Positions 16,840 through 26,661 of a stretch of DNA of 64,000 nt are shown here, one piece after another. The notes below the pieces were generated by a model that was not told the origin of the DNA, ran no database searches, and saw nothing but the letters and a program-made list of their open reading frames with translations. The first letter of the stretch is position 1. Each line of letters starts with the position of its first letter. Source of the stretch: Streptomyces buecherae (GTDB lineage Bacteria; Actinomycetota; Actinomycetes; Streptomycetales; Streptomycetaceae); NCBI RefSeq assembly GCF_014295035.1, contig NZ_CP060404.1, forward strand, positions 2,003,501 to 2,067,500, read 5' to 3'. The position numbers and the translations under genes were made by a program.

Positions 16840-18255
16840 TCACCCCTGGGGCGCCGTGCGCGGCACGGCGATGGTCACCCGCAGGCCGCGTGGCTTGTTC
16901 GGGGCGTACGCGATCGTGGACCCGCCCGCGGCCAGCAGGGCGCGGCTGATGGACAGGCCGAGGCCGGAGCCGGAGACGTTCTGGTGCCGGTTGCTGCGCC
17001 AGAAGCGGTCGCCGACGCGCTCCAGCTCCTCCTCGGTCAGGCCGGGGCCGCCGTCCGCGATGGTGATCCGCACCGTCTCACCGGTCGTGCGCACGTCCAC
17101 GACCACCCGCTCGCCCTCCGGCGTGAACTTCAGCGCGTTGTCGATCACGGCGTCCAACGCGCTGGAGAGCGCCACCGGGTCGGCCCACGCGGTGGCCCCG
17201 CCCGGGCCCACGTAGTCGAGCGTGACGCCCGCGCGGTCGGCGAGAGGGCGCCAGGCGCCGACCCGTTCCTCCGTGACCTCGGCGATGTCGCTGAGGCGCA
17301 GGTCGGCGGCGGCGTGTTCGGCCAGGGCCAGGGCGAGCAGGTCGTCGAGGACCTGGGTCAGCCGCCTGCCCTCGGCGCGGACGGAGGCGACCTCCTCGTT
17401 CCCCTCGGGCAGCTCCAGGGCCAGCAGCTCGATCCGCAGGAGCAGCGCGGAGAGCGGGTTACGGAGCTGGTGCGAGGCGTCGGCGACGAACGCCCGCTGC
17501 TGTTCGAGCACGTCCACCACGTGGTCGGCCATCTCGTTGAACGAGCGGGCCAGCCGGCGCAGTTCGGGCGGGCCGCCCGAGGCGGCGACCCGGGAGGCCA
17601 GCCGCCCCGTGGCGATGTCGTGCGTGGCGGCGTCGAGTACGCGTACGGGGCGCAGCACCCAGCCGGTCAGGCGCACCGCGGCGGCGACGGCGAGCAGCAT
17701 CGCCGCCGCTTCGCCCGCGGCGATCAGCAGCCAGCCGCGCACGACGCGCGAGCGCATCTGGTCGGTGGGCGAGTCGGTGACGACCACCGCCACCACGTCG
17801 CCGTCGCGCACCACGGGTGAGGCGACCGCGAGGCGGCCTCGTTCCCAGGGCCAGACCTGTTCCGGGTCGTGGCTGCGGCGGCCGGCGAGCGCCTCCATGA
17901 AGGCCCGCCACGGCTCGCTGTGCTCGGTCAGCGACCAGCCGGCGGGGGCCGATCCCATCGGCTCGCCGTCGCGGTAGAAGACGCCGACCTGGATGCCGTA
18001 CAGCTCGTGGTAGCGGGTCAGTTCCACCTGCAGCGTGGCCTGCCGCTCGTCGCCCTCCTGGGGGTAGGCCGGGCTCGCCACCGGCCGCGTCGTGACGTAC
18101 TGGGCCAGGGCCGCGAACCGCGCCGTGTCGTCGATCCGGTCCACGACCACGCGCTGCTGCTCCGCCGCCGCCAGGCTCGCGCCGAGCGGGAGCCCGAGGG
18201 CCAGCAGCACGCCCGCCATCAGGACGATCAGCAGCGGGAGGAGTCGAGTGCGCAC
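16840..18255 (-). CDS. gluK: Sensor histidine kinase, probable glutamate sensor GluK
   Basis: A 471-residue membrane kinase. Membrane segment 1 (about 5-28) precedes an extracytoplasmic sensor domain to about 175. Membrane segment 2 (AGEAAAMLLAVAAAVRLTGW) is followed by HAMP, a HisKA domain with the H-box DASHQLRNPLSALLLRIELL, and an HATPase domain with DGGPGLTEEELERVGDRFWR and GSGLGLSISRALL. The start is GTG at 18255. It lies 26 nt downstream of the response regulator gene in one operon. The operon is divergent from gluABCD, the arrangement of the S. coelicolor GluR-GluK system that senses extracellular glutamate. The name rests on that synteny. Confidence 0.88.
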   Translation of the reverse strand: MRTRLLPLLIVLMAGVLLALGLPLGASLAAAEQQRVVVDRIDDTARFAALAQYVTTRPVASPAYPQEGDERQATLQVELTRYHELYGIQVGVFYRDGEPMGSAPAGWSLTEHSEPWRAFMEALAGRRSHDPEQVWPWERGRLAVASPVVRDGDVVAVVVTDSPTDQMRSRVVRGWLLIAAGEAAAMLLAVAAAVRLTGWVLRPVRVLDAATHDIATGRLASRVAASGGPPELRRLARSFNEMADHVVDVLEQQRAFVADASHQLRNPLSALLLRIELLALELPEGNEEVASVRAEGRRLTQVLDDLLALALAEHAAADLRLSDIAEVTEERVGAWRPLADRAGVTLDYVGPGGATAWADPVALSSALDAVIDNALKFTPEGERVVVDVRTTGETVRITIADGGPGLTEEELERVGDRFWRSNRHQNVSGSGLGLSISRALLAAGGSTIAYAPNKPRGLRVTIAVPRTAPQG

Positions 18256-18281
18256 GATGCTCCCAGGGACGGGGTCGCCGC

Positions 18282-18986
18282 TCAGGCGGCCGGGGCGACG
18301 AGACGGTAGCCGACGCCGCGCACCGTCTCGATCAGCGCGGGCATCCGCAGCTTCGAGCGGAGCGAGGCCACGTGCACCTCAAGGGTGCGGCCGGTCCCCT
18401 CCCAACTCGTACGCCACACGTCACTGATGATCTGCTCGCGGCGGAAGACCACGCCCGGCCGCTTGGCGAGCAGGGCCAGCAGGTCGAACTCCTTGCGGGT
18501 GAGCGAGACGACGGCGCCGTCCACGCGGACCTGGCGGGTGGACAGCTCGATGCTGACGGGGCCGATCAGCAGCGGCCCCGTGGACTCGTCGGGGTGCTCG
18601 TCGGCCGCACCGTCGGCGGGCACGGTGCGCCGGCTGACGGCGTGGATGCGGGCGAGCAGTTCCATCGGGTCGTACGGCTTGACGACGTAGTCGTCGGCGC
18701 CCAGGTTGAGCCCGTGGATGCGGGAGCGCACGTCGGCGCGCGCCGTCACCATGATCACGGGCGTGCTGGTGAGCTTGCGGATACGCCCGCACACCTCGAA
18801 CCCGTCCTGATCGGGCAGCCCGAGGTCGAGCAGGACCACGCTGAACGGGTCGCTCTCCCCCGGCAGCAGGGCTCGCAGCGCCTCCTCCCCGTTGCGGGCG
18901 TGCGTGACCTGGAAGCCGTGCCGGGCCAGCACCGCGGACAGCGCGGCGGCCACGTGGTTGTCGTCCTCGACCAGCAGCAGTCTCAT
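18282..18986 (-). CDS. gluR: OmpR-type response regulator, probable GluR
   Basis: A 234-residue regulator. The receiver domain (residues 1-115) has the acidic pair in LLLVEDDNH, the phospho-acceptor Asp in VVLLDLGLPDQDG, and the conserved Lys in GADDYVVKPYD. It is followed by a winged-helix DNA-binding domain (about 140-232: LTRKEFDLLALLAKRPG, RTLEVHVASLRSKL, ETVRGVGYRLV). The ATG at 18986 has GGGAGGG upstream, which excludes longer in-frame starts. Its divergent position opposite gluABCD suggests that it controls the glutamate transporter operon directly. Confidence 0.9.
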   Translation of the reverse strand: MRLLLVEDDNHVAAALSAVLARHGFQVTHARNGEEALRALLPGESDPFSVVLLDLGLPDQDGFEVCGRIRKLTSTPVIMVTARADVRSRIHGLNLGADDYVVKPYDPMELLARIHAVSRRTVPADGAADEHPDESTGPLLIGPVSIELSTRQVRVDGAVVSLTRKEFDLLALLAKRPGVVFRREQIISDVWRTSWEGTGRTLEVHVASLRSKLRMPALIETVRGVGYRLVAPAA

Positions 18987-19754
18987 CAGCCCCGCCCTCC
19001 CTCGGTGGTGCTCCCTCACGCGCCCCGACTCCGCTCCGGACGCGCGCCCCTCGTGCCCGCCGGGCGCCGGGTCCCGCACGGCGTTCCCGGGGGCGCCGCC
19101 GGCCCGGGGCGCGGGGCCCGTCCGCAGCGCCGCCAAGGGCGCCCCGCCTCCACCCGCGCGTCCCACCGCGCCGTGCCCCGCGTGCGCCACTGCCTGCTCC
19201 GTACGCTCGTGTGTTCCCGGTGCTCCGCGCAGCGTGCTCCGTCTCGGCGAGGCCACCACGCCGCGCCCCCACGGCACCGTGCCACGCCCGTCCCGCTCCA
19301 TGCCCGGGGGCCCGTGCCCCCGTGTCCCGCGCCCCGTACGGCGTGTCTCGCGCCCTGCGCCCGCCCCGTGCCCCGTGTCGGAGCGCGACCCGGTCCCCCG
19401 TGGCGGCGGCGCGCTCCGCGCGACCGAGGCCGCGCGCTCCGTACCGCCGCCGGCCCGGGCCGGCCGCGCCCCGTGGCGGGTGGACGGGCGCGCGAGGACG
19501 CGGGACGCGCCGGCGCTTCGGGGCCTTTCTCGCTCCGTACTTCGCAACGCGCGAGCCCTGGCCGGCCGGCGCCGCCCCGGCCCCCGCCCGCGCCGGTGCG
19601 TGCCGGGGCGCGGATCGCTCACCTGGTGTGTTCCCTCGCTGTTCCTCGCGCCGACCCGCGCCGTTCGTCGGCGCCAGGCAGCGTGTCCCCCCACCGGGGC
19701 CACAGGCATGAACGCCGATACCCGCGGGGCGCGTCAAGGGAATGCGACCACCCA

Positions 19755-19868
19755 GTTGTTTCCGTTACGTAGCCGGTATGGGCATCGCGTTGTTTCCCGG
19801 ACCGTACGGCGATCATGCTCCGCGCCCCGTTCACGCAGAGTGTCGCTTTGCGGCCGGATCGTTATGCT
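19755..19868 (+). promoter_or_regulatory. Candidate gluA promoter and upstream direct repeats
   Basis: The gluR-gluA gap (18987-19950) is mostly GC-rich filler with scattered degenerate heptamers, but its last 200 bp drop in GC. Two direct repeats of GTTGTTTCC start at 19755 and 19789, 34 bp apart, and are candidate activator sites. A plausible promoter is TGTCGC (19841-19846), a 16-bp spacer and TATGCT (19863-19868). A 7-bp hairpin (19916-19922 with 19930-19936) contains the first GGAGG before gluA; a second GGAG lies at 19937. All of this is read by eye. Confidence 0.4.
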
Positions 19869-19950
19869 CAATTTCAGCTCAGATGTAATGACGCTGGTCG
19901 TGGCGGCTCATTAGGGTCCTCCCAACCGAGGAGGACGGAGCGAGACGCCG

Positions 19951-20727
<777 letters not shown>

Positions 20728-20762
20728 CCGCCCCCCGCTCGACGACGTAAAGGACATTCACC

Positions 20763-21665
20763 ATGAAGCTCCGCAGGACTGCAGCGGCGGCGGCCGTCGT
20801 ACTGGCCATGGCCGTGACGGCGACGGCGTGTGGCAAGGAGGGCAGCCCGGACGACGACAAGAAGGACAAGGACGCCCCGAAGCTCTCCTACGAGGTCAAC
20901 ACCGCGGCGGACGTCAAGGACTCGCCGGTCTGGTCGAAGGCCAAGGGCAAGACGATCAAGATCGGCACCAAGGCCGACCAGCCGAATCTCGGCTACGAGG
21001 ACCCGAGCACCAAGGAGCGCTCCGGCTTCGACGTCGAGATCGCCCGCATGATCGCCGCCGAACTCGGCTTCGACGAGAAGCACATCGAGTGGAAGACGGT
21101 GCCGACCGAGGCCCGCGAGACGCAGCTCTCCAGCGGTGGCGTCGACTTCTACGTCGGCACGTACACGATCAACGACGAGCGCAAGAAGCAGGTCGACTTC
21201 GGCGGCCCGTACTACCTCGCCGGCCAGGACCTGCTGGTCGACAAGGACAGCGACATCAAGACCCCGGAGGACATCAAGGGCAAGAAGGTCTGCTCCGTCA
21301 CCGGCTCCACGCCGCTGAAGCGGATCAAGGAGAAGAAGTACGGGGTCGCCAAGGCCAAGGCGCAGCAGGGTTACCAACTGTGCGTGCAGGACCTGAACAA
21401 CGGTCAGGTGGACGCGGTCACCACGGACGACACGATCCTCAAGGGCTACGCGGCCCAGAACGACGGGCTGCGGGTGCTCGGCAAGCCGTTCTCGGAGGAG
21501 CCGTACGGCGTCGGCCTCAAGAAGGGCGACAAGGCGCTGCGCGACGCGATCAACGACGCCATCGAGACGCACCAGAAGAACGGCAACTGGAAGAAGGCGT
21601 ACGACGCCACGCTCGGCAAGTCCGGCATCCCGGCCCCGACGCCGCCGAAGGTCGACCGCTACTGA
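20763..21665 (+). CDS. gluB: Glutamate-binding lipoprotein
   Basis: A 300-residue substrate-binding lipoprotein. The signal peptide MKLRRTAAAAAVVLAMAV is followed by a lipobox ending at Cys23 (TATAC), then a charged Asp/Lys linker. The SBP family 3 domain includes GFDVEIARMIAAELGF, TYTINDERKKQVDFGGPYY, GKKVCSVTGSTPLKRI and PYGVGLKKGDKALRDAIN. It delivers glutamate to the GluC/GluD permease pair. It starts 35 nt after gluA. Confidence 0.95.
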   Translation: MKLRRTAAAAAVVLAMAVTATACGKEGSPDDDKKDKDAPKLSYEVNTAADVKDSPVWSKAKGKTIKIGTKADQPNLGYEDPSTKERSGFDVEIARMIAAELGFDEKHIEWKTVPTEARETQLSSGGVDFYVGTYTINDERKKQVDFGGPYYLAGQDLLVDKDSDIKTPEDIKGKKVCSVTGSTPLKRIKEKKYGVAKAKAQQGYQLCVQDLNNGQVDAVTTDDTILKGYAAQNDGLRVLGKPFSEEPYGVGLKKGDKALRDAINDAIETHQKNGNWKKAYDATLGKSGIPAPTPPKVDRY

Positions 21666-21784
21666 GCCGCCGCCACGACGGCTGACGCCTGAGCGGCCGG
21701 GCGTCCACGGCGCGGCCCGGGCCCCGTGAGGGCCCACCCGCCGCGGGCGCCCCCGGCCGCCGTGCTCACCACCGGAGACTTGAC

Positions 21785-22435
21785 TTGAACGTACTGACGG
21801 ACAACTTCGCGGCATTCCGCGACGGCTTCCTCAAGACCGTCGAACTGACCGCTTACAGCTCGCTGTTGGCCCTCGTGCTCGGCATCCTGATCGCGGGCTT
21901 CCGGGTGTCTCCGGTGCCCGCGCTGCGGGTCTTCGGCACCGTATGGGTAACGCTGCTGCGCAACACGCCCCTGGTGCTCCTGTTCCTCATCGTCACGCTG
22001 GGCCTGCCCGCGCTCGGACTCAAGGGCTGGGACTCCTTCTGGCTCGCGGTCATGGCCCTCGGCTGCTACACGTCGGCCTTCATCTGCGAGGCCGTCCGCT
22101 CCGGCATCAACACGGTGCCGGTCGGGCAGGCCGAGGCGGCGCGCAGCATCGGCATGACCTTCACGCAGACGCTGAGCCAGATCGTGCTGCCGCAGGCCGC
22201 GCGCACGGCGATACCCCCGGTCGGGAGCCTGATCATCGCCCTCACCAAGAACTCCGCCATCGCCTCCGGCTTCGACGTCATGGAGCTCGGAGCGCTGCAG
22301 AAGCAGCTCAACGCGGACGCGGGCTACGACATCCTGGTGATCTTCCTCTGGATCGCGGTCTGCTACCTGATCATCACACTGACCCTCAGCGGCCTGTTCC
22401 GGCTGCTGGAGAACCGGCTGGCGGTGGCCCGATGA
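21785..22435 (+). CDS. gluC: Glutamate ABC transporter permease GluC
   Basis: A 216-residue inner-membrane permease of the HisM/GlnP type with about five membrane helices. The EAA loop is in EAARSIGMTFTQTLSQIVLPQA. The frame opens with TTG at 21785, preceded by GGAG in CACCGGAGACT; there is no nearer ATG or GTG that keeps the first helix. It is separated from gluB by 119 nt and overlaps gluD by 4 nt (ATGA), so the two permeases are translationally coupled. Confidence 0.93.
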   Translation: MNVLTDNFAAFRDGFLKTVELTAYSSLLALVLGILIAGFRVSPVPALRVFGTVWVTLLRNTPLVLLFLIVTLGLPALGLKGWDSFWLAVMALGCYTSAFICEAVRSGINTVPVGQAEAARSIGMTFTQTLSQIVLPQAARTAIPPVGSLIIALTKNSAIASGFDVMELGALQKQLNADAGYDILVIFLWIAVCYLIITLTLSGLFRLLENRLAVAR

Positions 22436-23355
22436 GTGCCAGTGTCCTCTACGACGTCCCGGGCCCCAAGGCCCGCCGACGCAATCGCGTCTACGGCGTG
22501 GTCTCCACGCTCGCCCTCCTTGGCCTGATCGCCTTCGTCATCTACCGGCTGGACGACACGGGGCAGTTCCAGGCCGGCCTGTGGGACGACTACCAGTACG
22601 CGAACACCCAGGACCGCATCCTCGAGGGTCTGCTGACGACGCTGAAGACGTTCGCGCTCGCGGCGGTCTTCTCGCTCGCCCTGGGCGCCGTGCTGGCCGC
22701 GGGACGCCTCTCCGACCACCGGTGGGTGCGGTGGCCGACGGCGGTGCTCGTGGAGTTCTTCCGCGCCATGCCGCTGCTGATCATGATCTTCCTGCTGTAC
22801 TACGCGTACTTCGACACCCAGCCCATGTGGGCGCTGGTCATCGGGCTGACGCTGTACAACGGGTCGGTGCAGTCGGAGATCTTCCGCGCCGGCATCAACG
22901 CCGTGCCCAAGGGGCAGAGCGAGGCCGCGTACGCGCTCGGGTTGCGCAAGACCCAGGTGATGACGAGCGTCCTCATCCCGCAGGCCGTGCGCTCCATGCT
23001 GCCGTCGATCATCAGCCAGCTCGTGGTCACGCTCAAGGACACCTCGCTCGGCTTCATCATCCTCTACGAGGAGCTGCTCTACGTCGGCAAGGCGTTCGCG
23101 GAGCGGACCCCTCCGGAGAACGGCGTCTACGCCTTCATCCCGATGGTCATCGTCTTCGGCTCCATCTACATCCTGCTGTGCTTGGCGCTCTCGTCGCTGG
23201 CCACCTGGATCGAGCGGAGCACCAAGCGCAGCCGCAAGGGCGCCCCGGCGGCGGTGCCGGCCGGCGCGGCCACCGTCATGGTCGACCCCTCGCACAGCGC
23301 GGACGGCGGTTCCCGGGGCGGCGACGCGCGAGGAGGCGGCCCCAAGGCCGACTGA
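22432..23355 (+). CDS. gluD: Glutamate ABC transporter permease GluD
   Basis: A 307-residue permease that partners GluC. The N-terminal helix at about 20-40 (VYGVVSTLALLGLIAFVIY) and the binding-protein-dependent transport domain with the EAA loop (SEAAYALGLRKTQVMTSVLIPQA) are clear. The last 50 residues are a basic then Gly/Ala/Asp-rich tail that looks disordered. The ATG at 22432 overlaps the gluC stop. It is the last gene of the operon. Confidence 0.95.
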   Translation: MSASVLYDVPGPKARRRNRVYGVVSTLALLGLIAFVIYRLDDTGQFQAGLWDDYQYANTQDRILEGLLTTLKTFALAAVFSLALGAVLAAGRLSDHRWVRWPTAVLVEFFRAMPLLIMIFLLYYAYFDTQPMWALVIGLTLYNGSVQSEIFRAGINAVPKGQSEAAYALGLRKTQVMTSVLIPQAVRSMLPSIISQLVVTLKDTSLGFIILYEELLYVGKAFAERTPPENGVYAFIPMVIVFGSIYILLCLALSSLATWIERSTKRSRKGAPAAVPAGAATVMVDPSHSADGGSRGGDARGGGPKAD

Positions 23356-23800
23356 CCCCACCTCCGTCGCGCCCCGGCGCCCGCAGGGGCCCCGCGCGCG
23401 ACGGCGCACCCCGCGCCCCGTGTCCCCGCCCCACGGCGGGAACACGGGGCGCTCGCACGTCGGCGACCCGCCCGGCGCACCACCCGGCGTGCCGGGGGCG
23501 GCCGGTACGGGGCGAGGTGTGGCGGGGGCGGGTGGAGTTGGGCGGGGCGCGGCGCGGTGCGCGGGGGCGGTACGGGGCGAGGGGCGGTGGGCCGAGGCGC
23601 GGGGCGGGCTGCCCCGTCGCCCGCGCCGCGCGCGGCGCACGTATGCCCGCGGGCGGCGGGGCACGGGAGCACGCGGGAGCACACTGGAGCGCGCCCCGCG
23701 GGAGTCGGCGGTGCCCGACGGGGCGTCAGGCGACCGCGGGGCCAACCGCCCCGCGGCTTCCACCCACGGAACGCCGCGGCCACGCCGTGCTCCGTACCGG

Positions 23801-23877
23801 GCACGGGGCACGGGGCACGGGGCACGGGGCACGGGGCACGGGGCACGGGGCACGGGGCACGGGGCACGGGGCACGGG
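23801..23877. repeat. (CACGGGG)11-type heptamer array
   Basis: Eleven perfect tandem copies of the heptamer GCACGGG (a rotation of CACGGGG), immediately preceded by a single CTCCGTA-like unit. It lies in the gap 23356-24229 between gluD and the monooxygenase gene. The rest of the gap is GC-rich with no gene; the last 200 bp, near 24020-24200, are lower in GC and should carry the monooxygenase promoter. The plus strand here carries the G-rich face. Confidence 0.95.
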
Positions 23878-24229
23878 GCCAACGAGCGGGTGTCGCGCTG
23901 AGGAACGGTGCACGGGGCCGAAGGTGGGCGCGGCTGCCGGGTCCCTGGCGGGGCGGGGACGCCAACGGAAGGCGTGCGAGCGGGCGGTGACGGTGCGGCC
24001 AGGCCGTAAGGCCATTCCGCACCGGAGCGGCGACCGGAGTGCGACGCTGACGTATCCGGCCCTGTACTGGGCGTATATCCTCGGCCGGGTTGGGTACGTA
24101 CGTGCTCCCGCGTGCCCCCGACCGTCACTTGACGGGGGCACACGCAATGGGTTGCATACGTTCTGTGATCGCGTACCGGGCTCCTATTGTCAGTTCTCCT
24201 ACCTGCCGCAGGGACGGGGGAACCGCGTC

Positions 24230-26020
24230 GTGGACCCGGTGATCGTCGTGGGTGCGGGCCCCGTCGGCCTCGCGCTGACGTTGGCTCTCGCCCGCCGCGA
24301 TGTTCCCGTCATCCTGCTCGACGAGGGGCCCGGCCGACCGCGCATAGACGAGCAGCGCCCAGCCCGTACCGCCGTGCTCCGGCCGGACACCGCCCAGATG
24401 CTGAGCCGCCTCGGATGCGCCGTCGCCACCGACGGCGGTGCCCGCTGGGCGGGGTGGCGCACCATGCGCCGGCGCCAGACGGTGCGTCAGGTGACCTTCG
24501 ACGACCCGCGGGCGCAACGGAGCGGTGCCGCGGACGCCCCGCCGGCGCTCCCGGCCCCGCGCGACGCGACCGCGCCGGACGAACCGTCGGGCATCGCCTC
24601 GCCGCTGCACCTCCCCCAGCACGTGCTCACCCGATCGCTGCGCGCCGCGTTGGCCCCGTTCTGCCAGCAGCCCGGCGGCGGGCTGGTGCGGATCGCCACG
24701 GGCGGCCGGCTGGACGCCATAGAGCAGGACGAGGCCGGCGTCAGCGTCCACACCAGGCCCGTACTCGACACGGAGCCGGCGGACGAGGCGGACGCTGATC
24801 CGGGCGAGGGGCCGGCCGCGGACGCGACGGGCCCCGCGAGCGGACCGGAGGCCAAGGGCATCTGGTGGCGCGGGAGTTACGTGATCGGCTGCGACGGTCC
24901 GCGGTCCACCGTCCGCAAGTTGCTGCGCGTGCGGTTCCCCGGCCGGACGGCGGTGGAGCGCCATGCCGTGGCGGCGCTCAGGGCCGACCTCCCGTTCCCC
25001 GGCGAGGGCCTGCTGCACCGGCTGCCGCCGTGGCGCGGCGCCGACGCGGAGGTGACCGCGCGCCCGCTGCCGGGTGGCGCCTGGCGGCTCGACTGGCTGC
25101 TGCCGCCCGGCGGCGACCTGGTCACCCCCGAGGCCCTGCTCAGCCGCGTGCGCGACACCCTCACCGGCTGGTGCGGCACCCTGCCCCCGTACGAACTGCT
25201 GGACACCGGCGTGTACGTGGCGCACCACCGGCTCGCCCGCCGCTGGCGGGTGGGGCGGGCGTTCCTCGCCGGGGACGCCGCGCACCTGATAGGGGCGCTC
25301 GGTACGCAGGGGCTCGACGAGGGACTGCGCGACGTCGACAACCTCGCCTGGAAGCTGGCCTTGACCTGGCACCACGGCGCGGGCGACCCGCTGCTCGACA
25401 GCTATCAGACGGAACGGCGCGGCGCCGTCGGCGCCCGGCTGCGCACCGCCGACCAGTTGCTGTCCCAGGTGCGCGCGCCGGGCGGCTGGTCCGCCGTGCG
25501 CCGTTCGGTGCTGCCGGGCTCCGTACGCGGCCACGACGCGCTGCTCACCGACGGCCACGCGGGCCTCGGGCAACTCGGCGCGCCCCCGAGCTACCAGCGC
25601 AGCCCGCTGCAACCGGCGCCCCCGGAGGGCGCGGAGAGCGTGGACACGGCGCCCGGCAGCCCGGTGGCCGACGTGCCGGTGACGGCGCCCGACGGCTCCC
25701 TGACCCGGCTCCGCAACCGGCTCGGTGGGGCGCTGCTCGTGGTCCTGGTCGCCCCGGGCACGGGCGTGTGGGAGCGCCGGCACTGGGTGGGCGCCGGGCT
25801 CATGCCCCGCCTCGCCGCGGCCGTCGCCGCGCTGCCGGTACGGGCCGAGATCCTGGTCGCGGAGGGCTACCCGGGGGCCGCCGCGCACACCGTGCTGCTG
25901 GTACGGCCCGACGGCTACCTGGTGGCGGCGCTGGCCGGCGTCCGTCAGGCCGAGTTGTACGCCTGCGCGGACGCCGCACGGGGCGGACTCCTCCAGGCCC
26001 CCGCCCACAGCCCCACCTGA
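24230..26020 (+). CDS. FAD-dependent aromatic-type monooxygenase
   Basis: A 596-residue flavoprotein of the PHBH/phenol-hydroxylase-like family. It has the dinucleotide fold VIVVGAGPVGLALTLALARR at the N-terminus, a VIGCDGPRSTVRKLL DG motif, and the FAD ribityl-binding GDAAHLIGALGTQGLDEGLR. A C-terminal thioredoxin-like domain (about 480-590) is typical of two-component-independent hydroxylases. An Asp/Glu/Ala-rich linker at about 185-215 is unusual. The start is GTG at 24230, preceded by GGGGGAA; longer in-frame starts run into the heptamer array. It stands alone with no pathway partner, so the substrate is unknown. Confidence 0.88.
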   Translation: MDPVIVVGAGPVGLALTLALARRDVPVILLDEGPGRPRIDEQRPARTAVLRPDTAQMLSRLGCAVATDGGARWAGWRTMRRRQTVRQVTFDDPRAQRSGAADAPPALPAPRDATAPDEPSGIASPLHLPQHVLTRSLRAALAPFCQQPGGGLVRIATGGRLDAIEQDEAGVSVHTRPVLDTEPADEADADPGEGPAADATGPASGPEAKGIWWRGSYVIGCDGPRSTVRKLLRVRFPGRTAVERHAVAALRADLPFPGEGLLHRLPPWRGADAEVTARPLPGGAWRLDWLLPPGGDLVTPEALLSRVRDTLTGWCGTLPPYELLDTGVYVAHHRLARRWRVGRAFLAGDAAHLIGALGTQGLDEGLRDVDNLAWKLALTWHHGAGDPLLDSYQTERRGAVGARLRTADQLLSQVRAPGGWSAVRRSVLPGSVRGHDALLTDGHAGLGQLGAPPSYQRSPLQPAPPEGAESVDTAPGSPVADVPVTAPDGSLTRLRNRLGGALLVVLVAPGTGVWERRHWVGAGLMPRLAAAVAALPVRAEILVAEGYPGAAAHTVLLVRPDGYLVAALAGVRQAELYACADAARGGLLQAPAHSPT

Positions 26021-26474
26021 CGGCGCCACGGGCCGACCCCCGCGCTCCGTACGCCGGTACGCCAGTTCGCCGGGGCGCCCGTGCCCCGTACGCCGGCCGG
26101 GGGCAACGGTGGGAGACGCGCGTACGGCGGCGCGGGGCGTGCCCCGTCGAGAGGCGTCCGCCCGGACCGTACGCGCCGGGCTACGTCCACGGGCACCGCA
26201 CGCCGCCGCTTCGGGGTAAGGCCGGCTACGCGCTGTCACCGACCACGTACGAGCGACCGCCGCCGCGCACACCCCGGCGTGCCGGCGCCGCCCGGCGCGC
26301 GCGGCGCGTCGCCACGGGCCGGGGCGGCACGGGCGGGCGCGTTCGAGGGCCGACCCGGGGGCAGCCGCGCCGCACCGGGAGTGGGCGCGACGTGTCAGTC
26401 CGGAGCGTGGACGGTGCGTCGCACGGGCGGCCGTTAGGGGGTGGGCGAGTGCGCGGGCGCACACCCGGCCGCTG
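26021..26474. other. Gap before the cysteine leader, no gene seen
   Basis: About 450 bp of GC-rich sequence after the monooxygenase stop. I see no heptamer array, hairpin of note or credible short gene until the promoter-like TTGACC at 26475. Confidence 0.5.
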
Positions 26475-26504
26475 TTGACCATGGGCGAGGGGAGGTGGTC
26501 TACT
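26475..26504 (+). promoter_or_regulatory. Promoter of the cysteine dioxygenase leader transcript
   Basis: TTGACC (26475-26480) and TCTACT (26499-26504) with an 18-bp spacer. Transcription would begin about 7-8 nt after the -10 element, at or next to the leader-peptide ATG (26512). The leader would therefore be translated from a leaderless or near-leaderless transcript. Confidence 0.45.
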
Positions 26505-26511
26505 CCGAACC

Positions 26512-26598
26512 ATGTCTGACACCAGCCTGCGTCTCTGGCGGAGGGTCCATATGGACCTCCTTCGCTACGCGGGCTGCGTGTGTCGACCGTCCTGCTGA
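26512..26598 (+). CDS. Cys-rich 28-residue leader peptide upstream of cysteine dioxygenase
   Basis: A 28-codon open frame, MSDTSLRLWRRVHMDLL in its first part, with Cys at residues 22, 24 and 28, and a TGA stop at 26596-26598. The RRxHxDLLR core followed by C-terminal Cys residues matches the short leader peptides found upstream of sulfur and cysteine genes in actinobacteria. In those, ribosome stalling on Cys codons regulates the downstream genes. It ends 63 nt before the cysteine dioxygenase start. The attenuation role is inferred from family and context; no clear terminator/antiterminator pair is visible by eye. Confidence 0.72.
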   Translation: MSDTSLRLWRRVHMDLLRYAGCVCRPSC

Positions 26599-26661
26599 TC
26601 CGCCTTCCCCTTCCGCGTGGCCTGCCGCCGCGCGTCCTCGCGAGCCCTCAGGACGGTCTCC

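Noticed and set aside
24188..24200. TGTCAGT upstream of the monooxygenase
   Set aside because: No matching -10 at the required spacing and the GG is missing; a similar string at about 26395 fails for the same reason.
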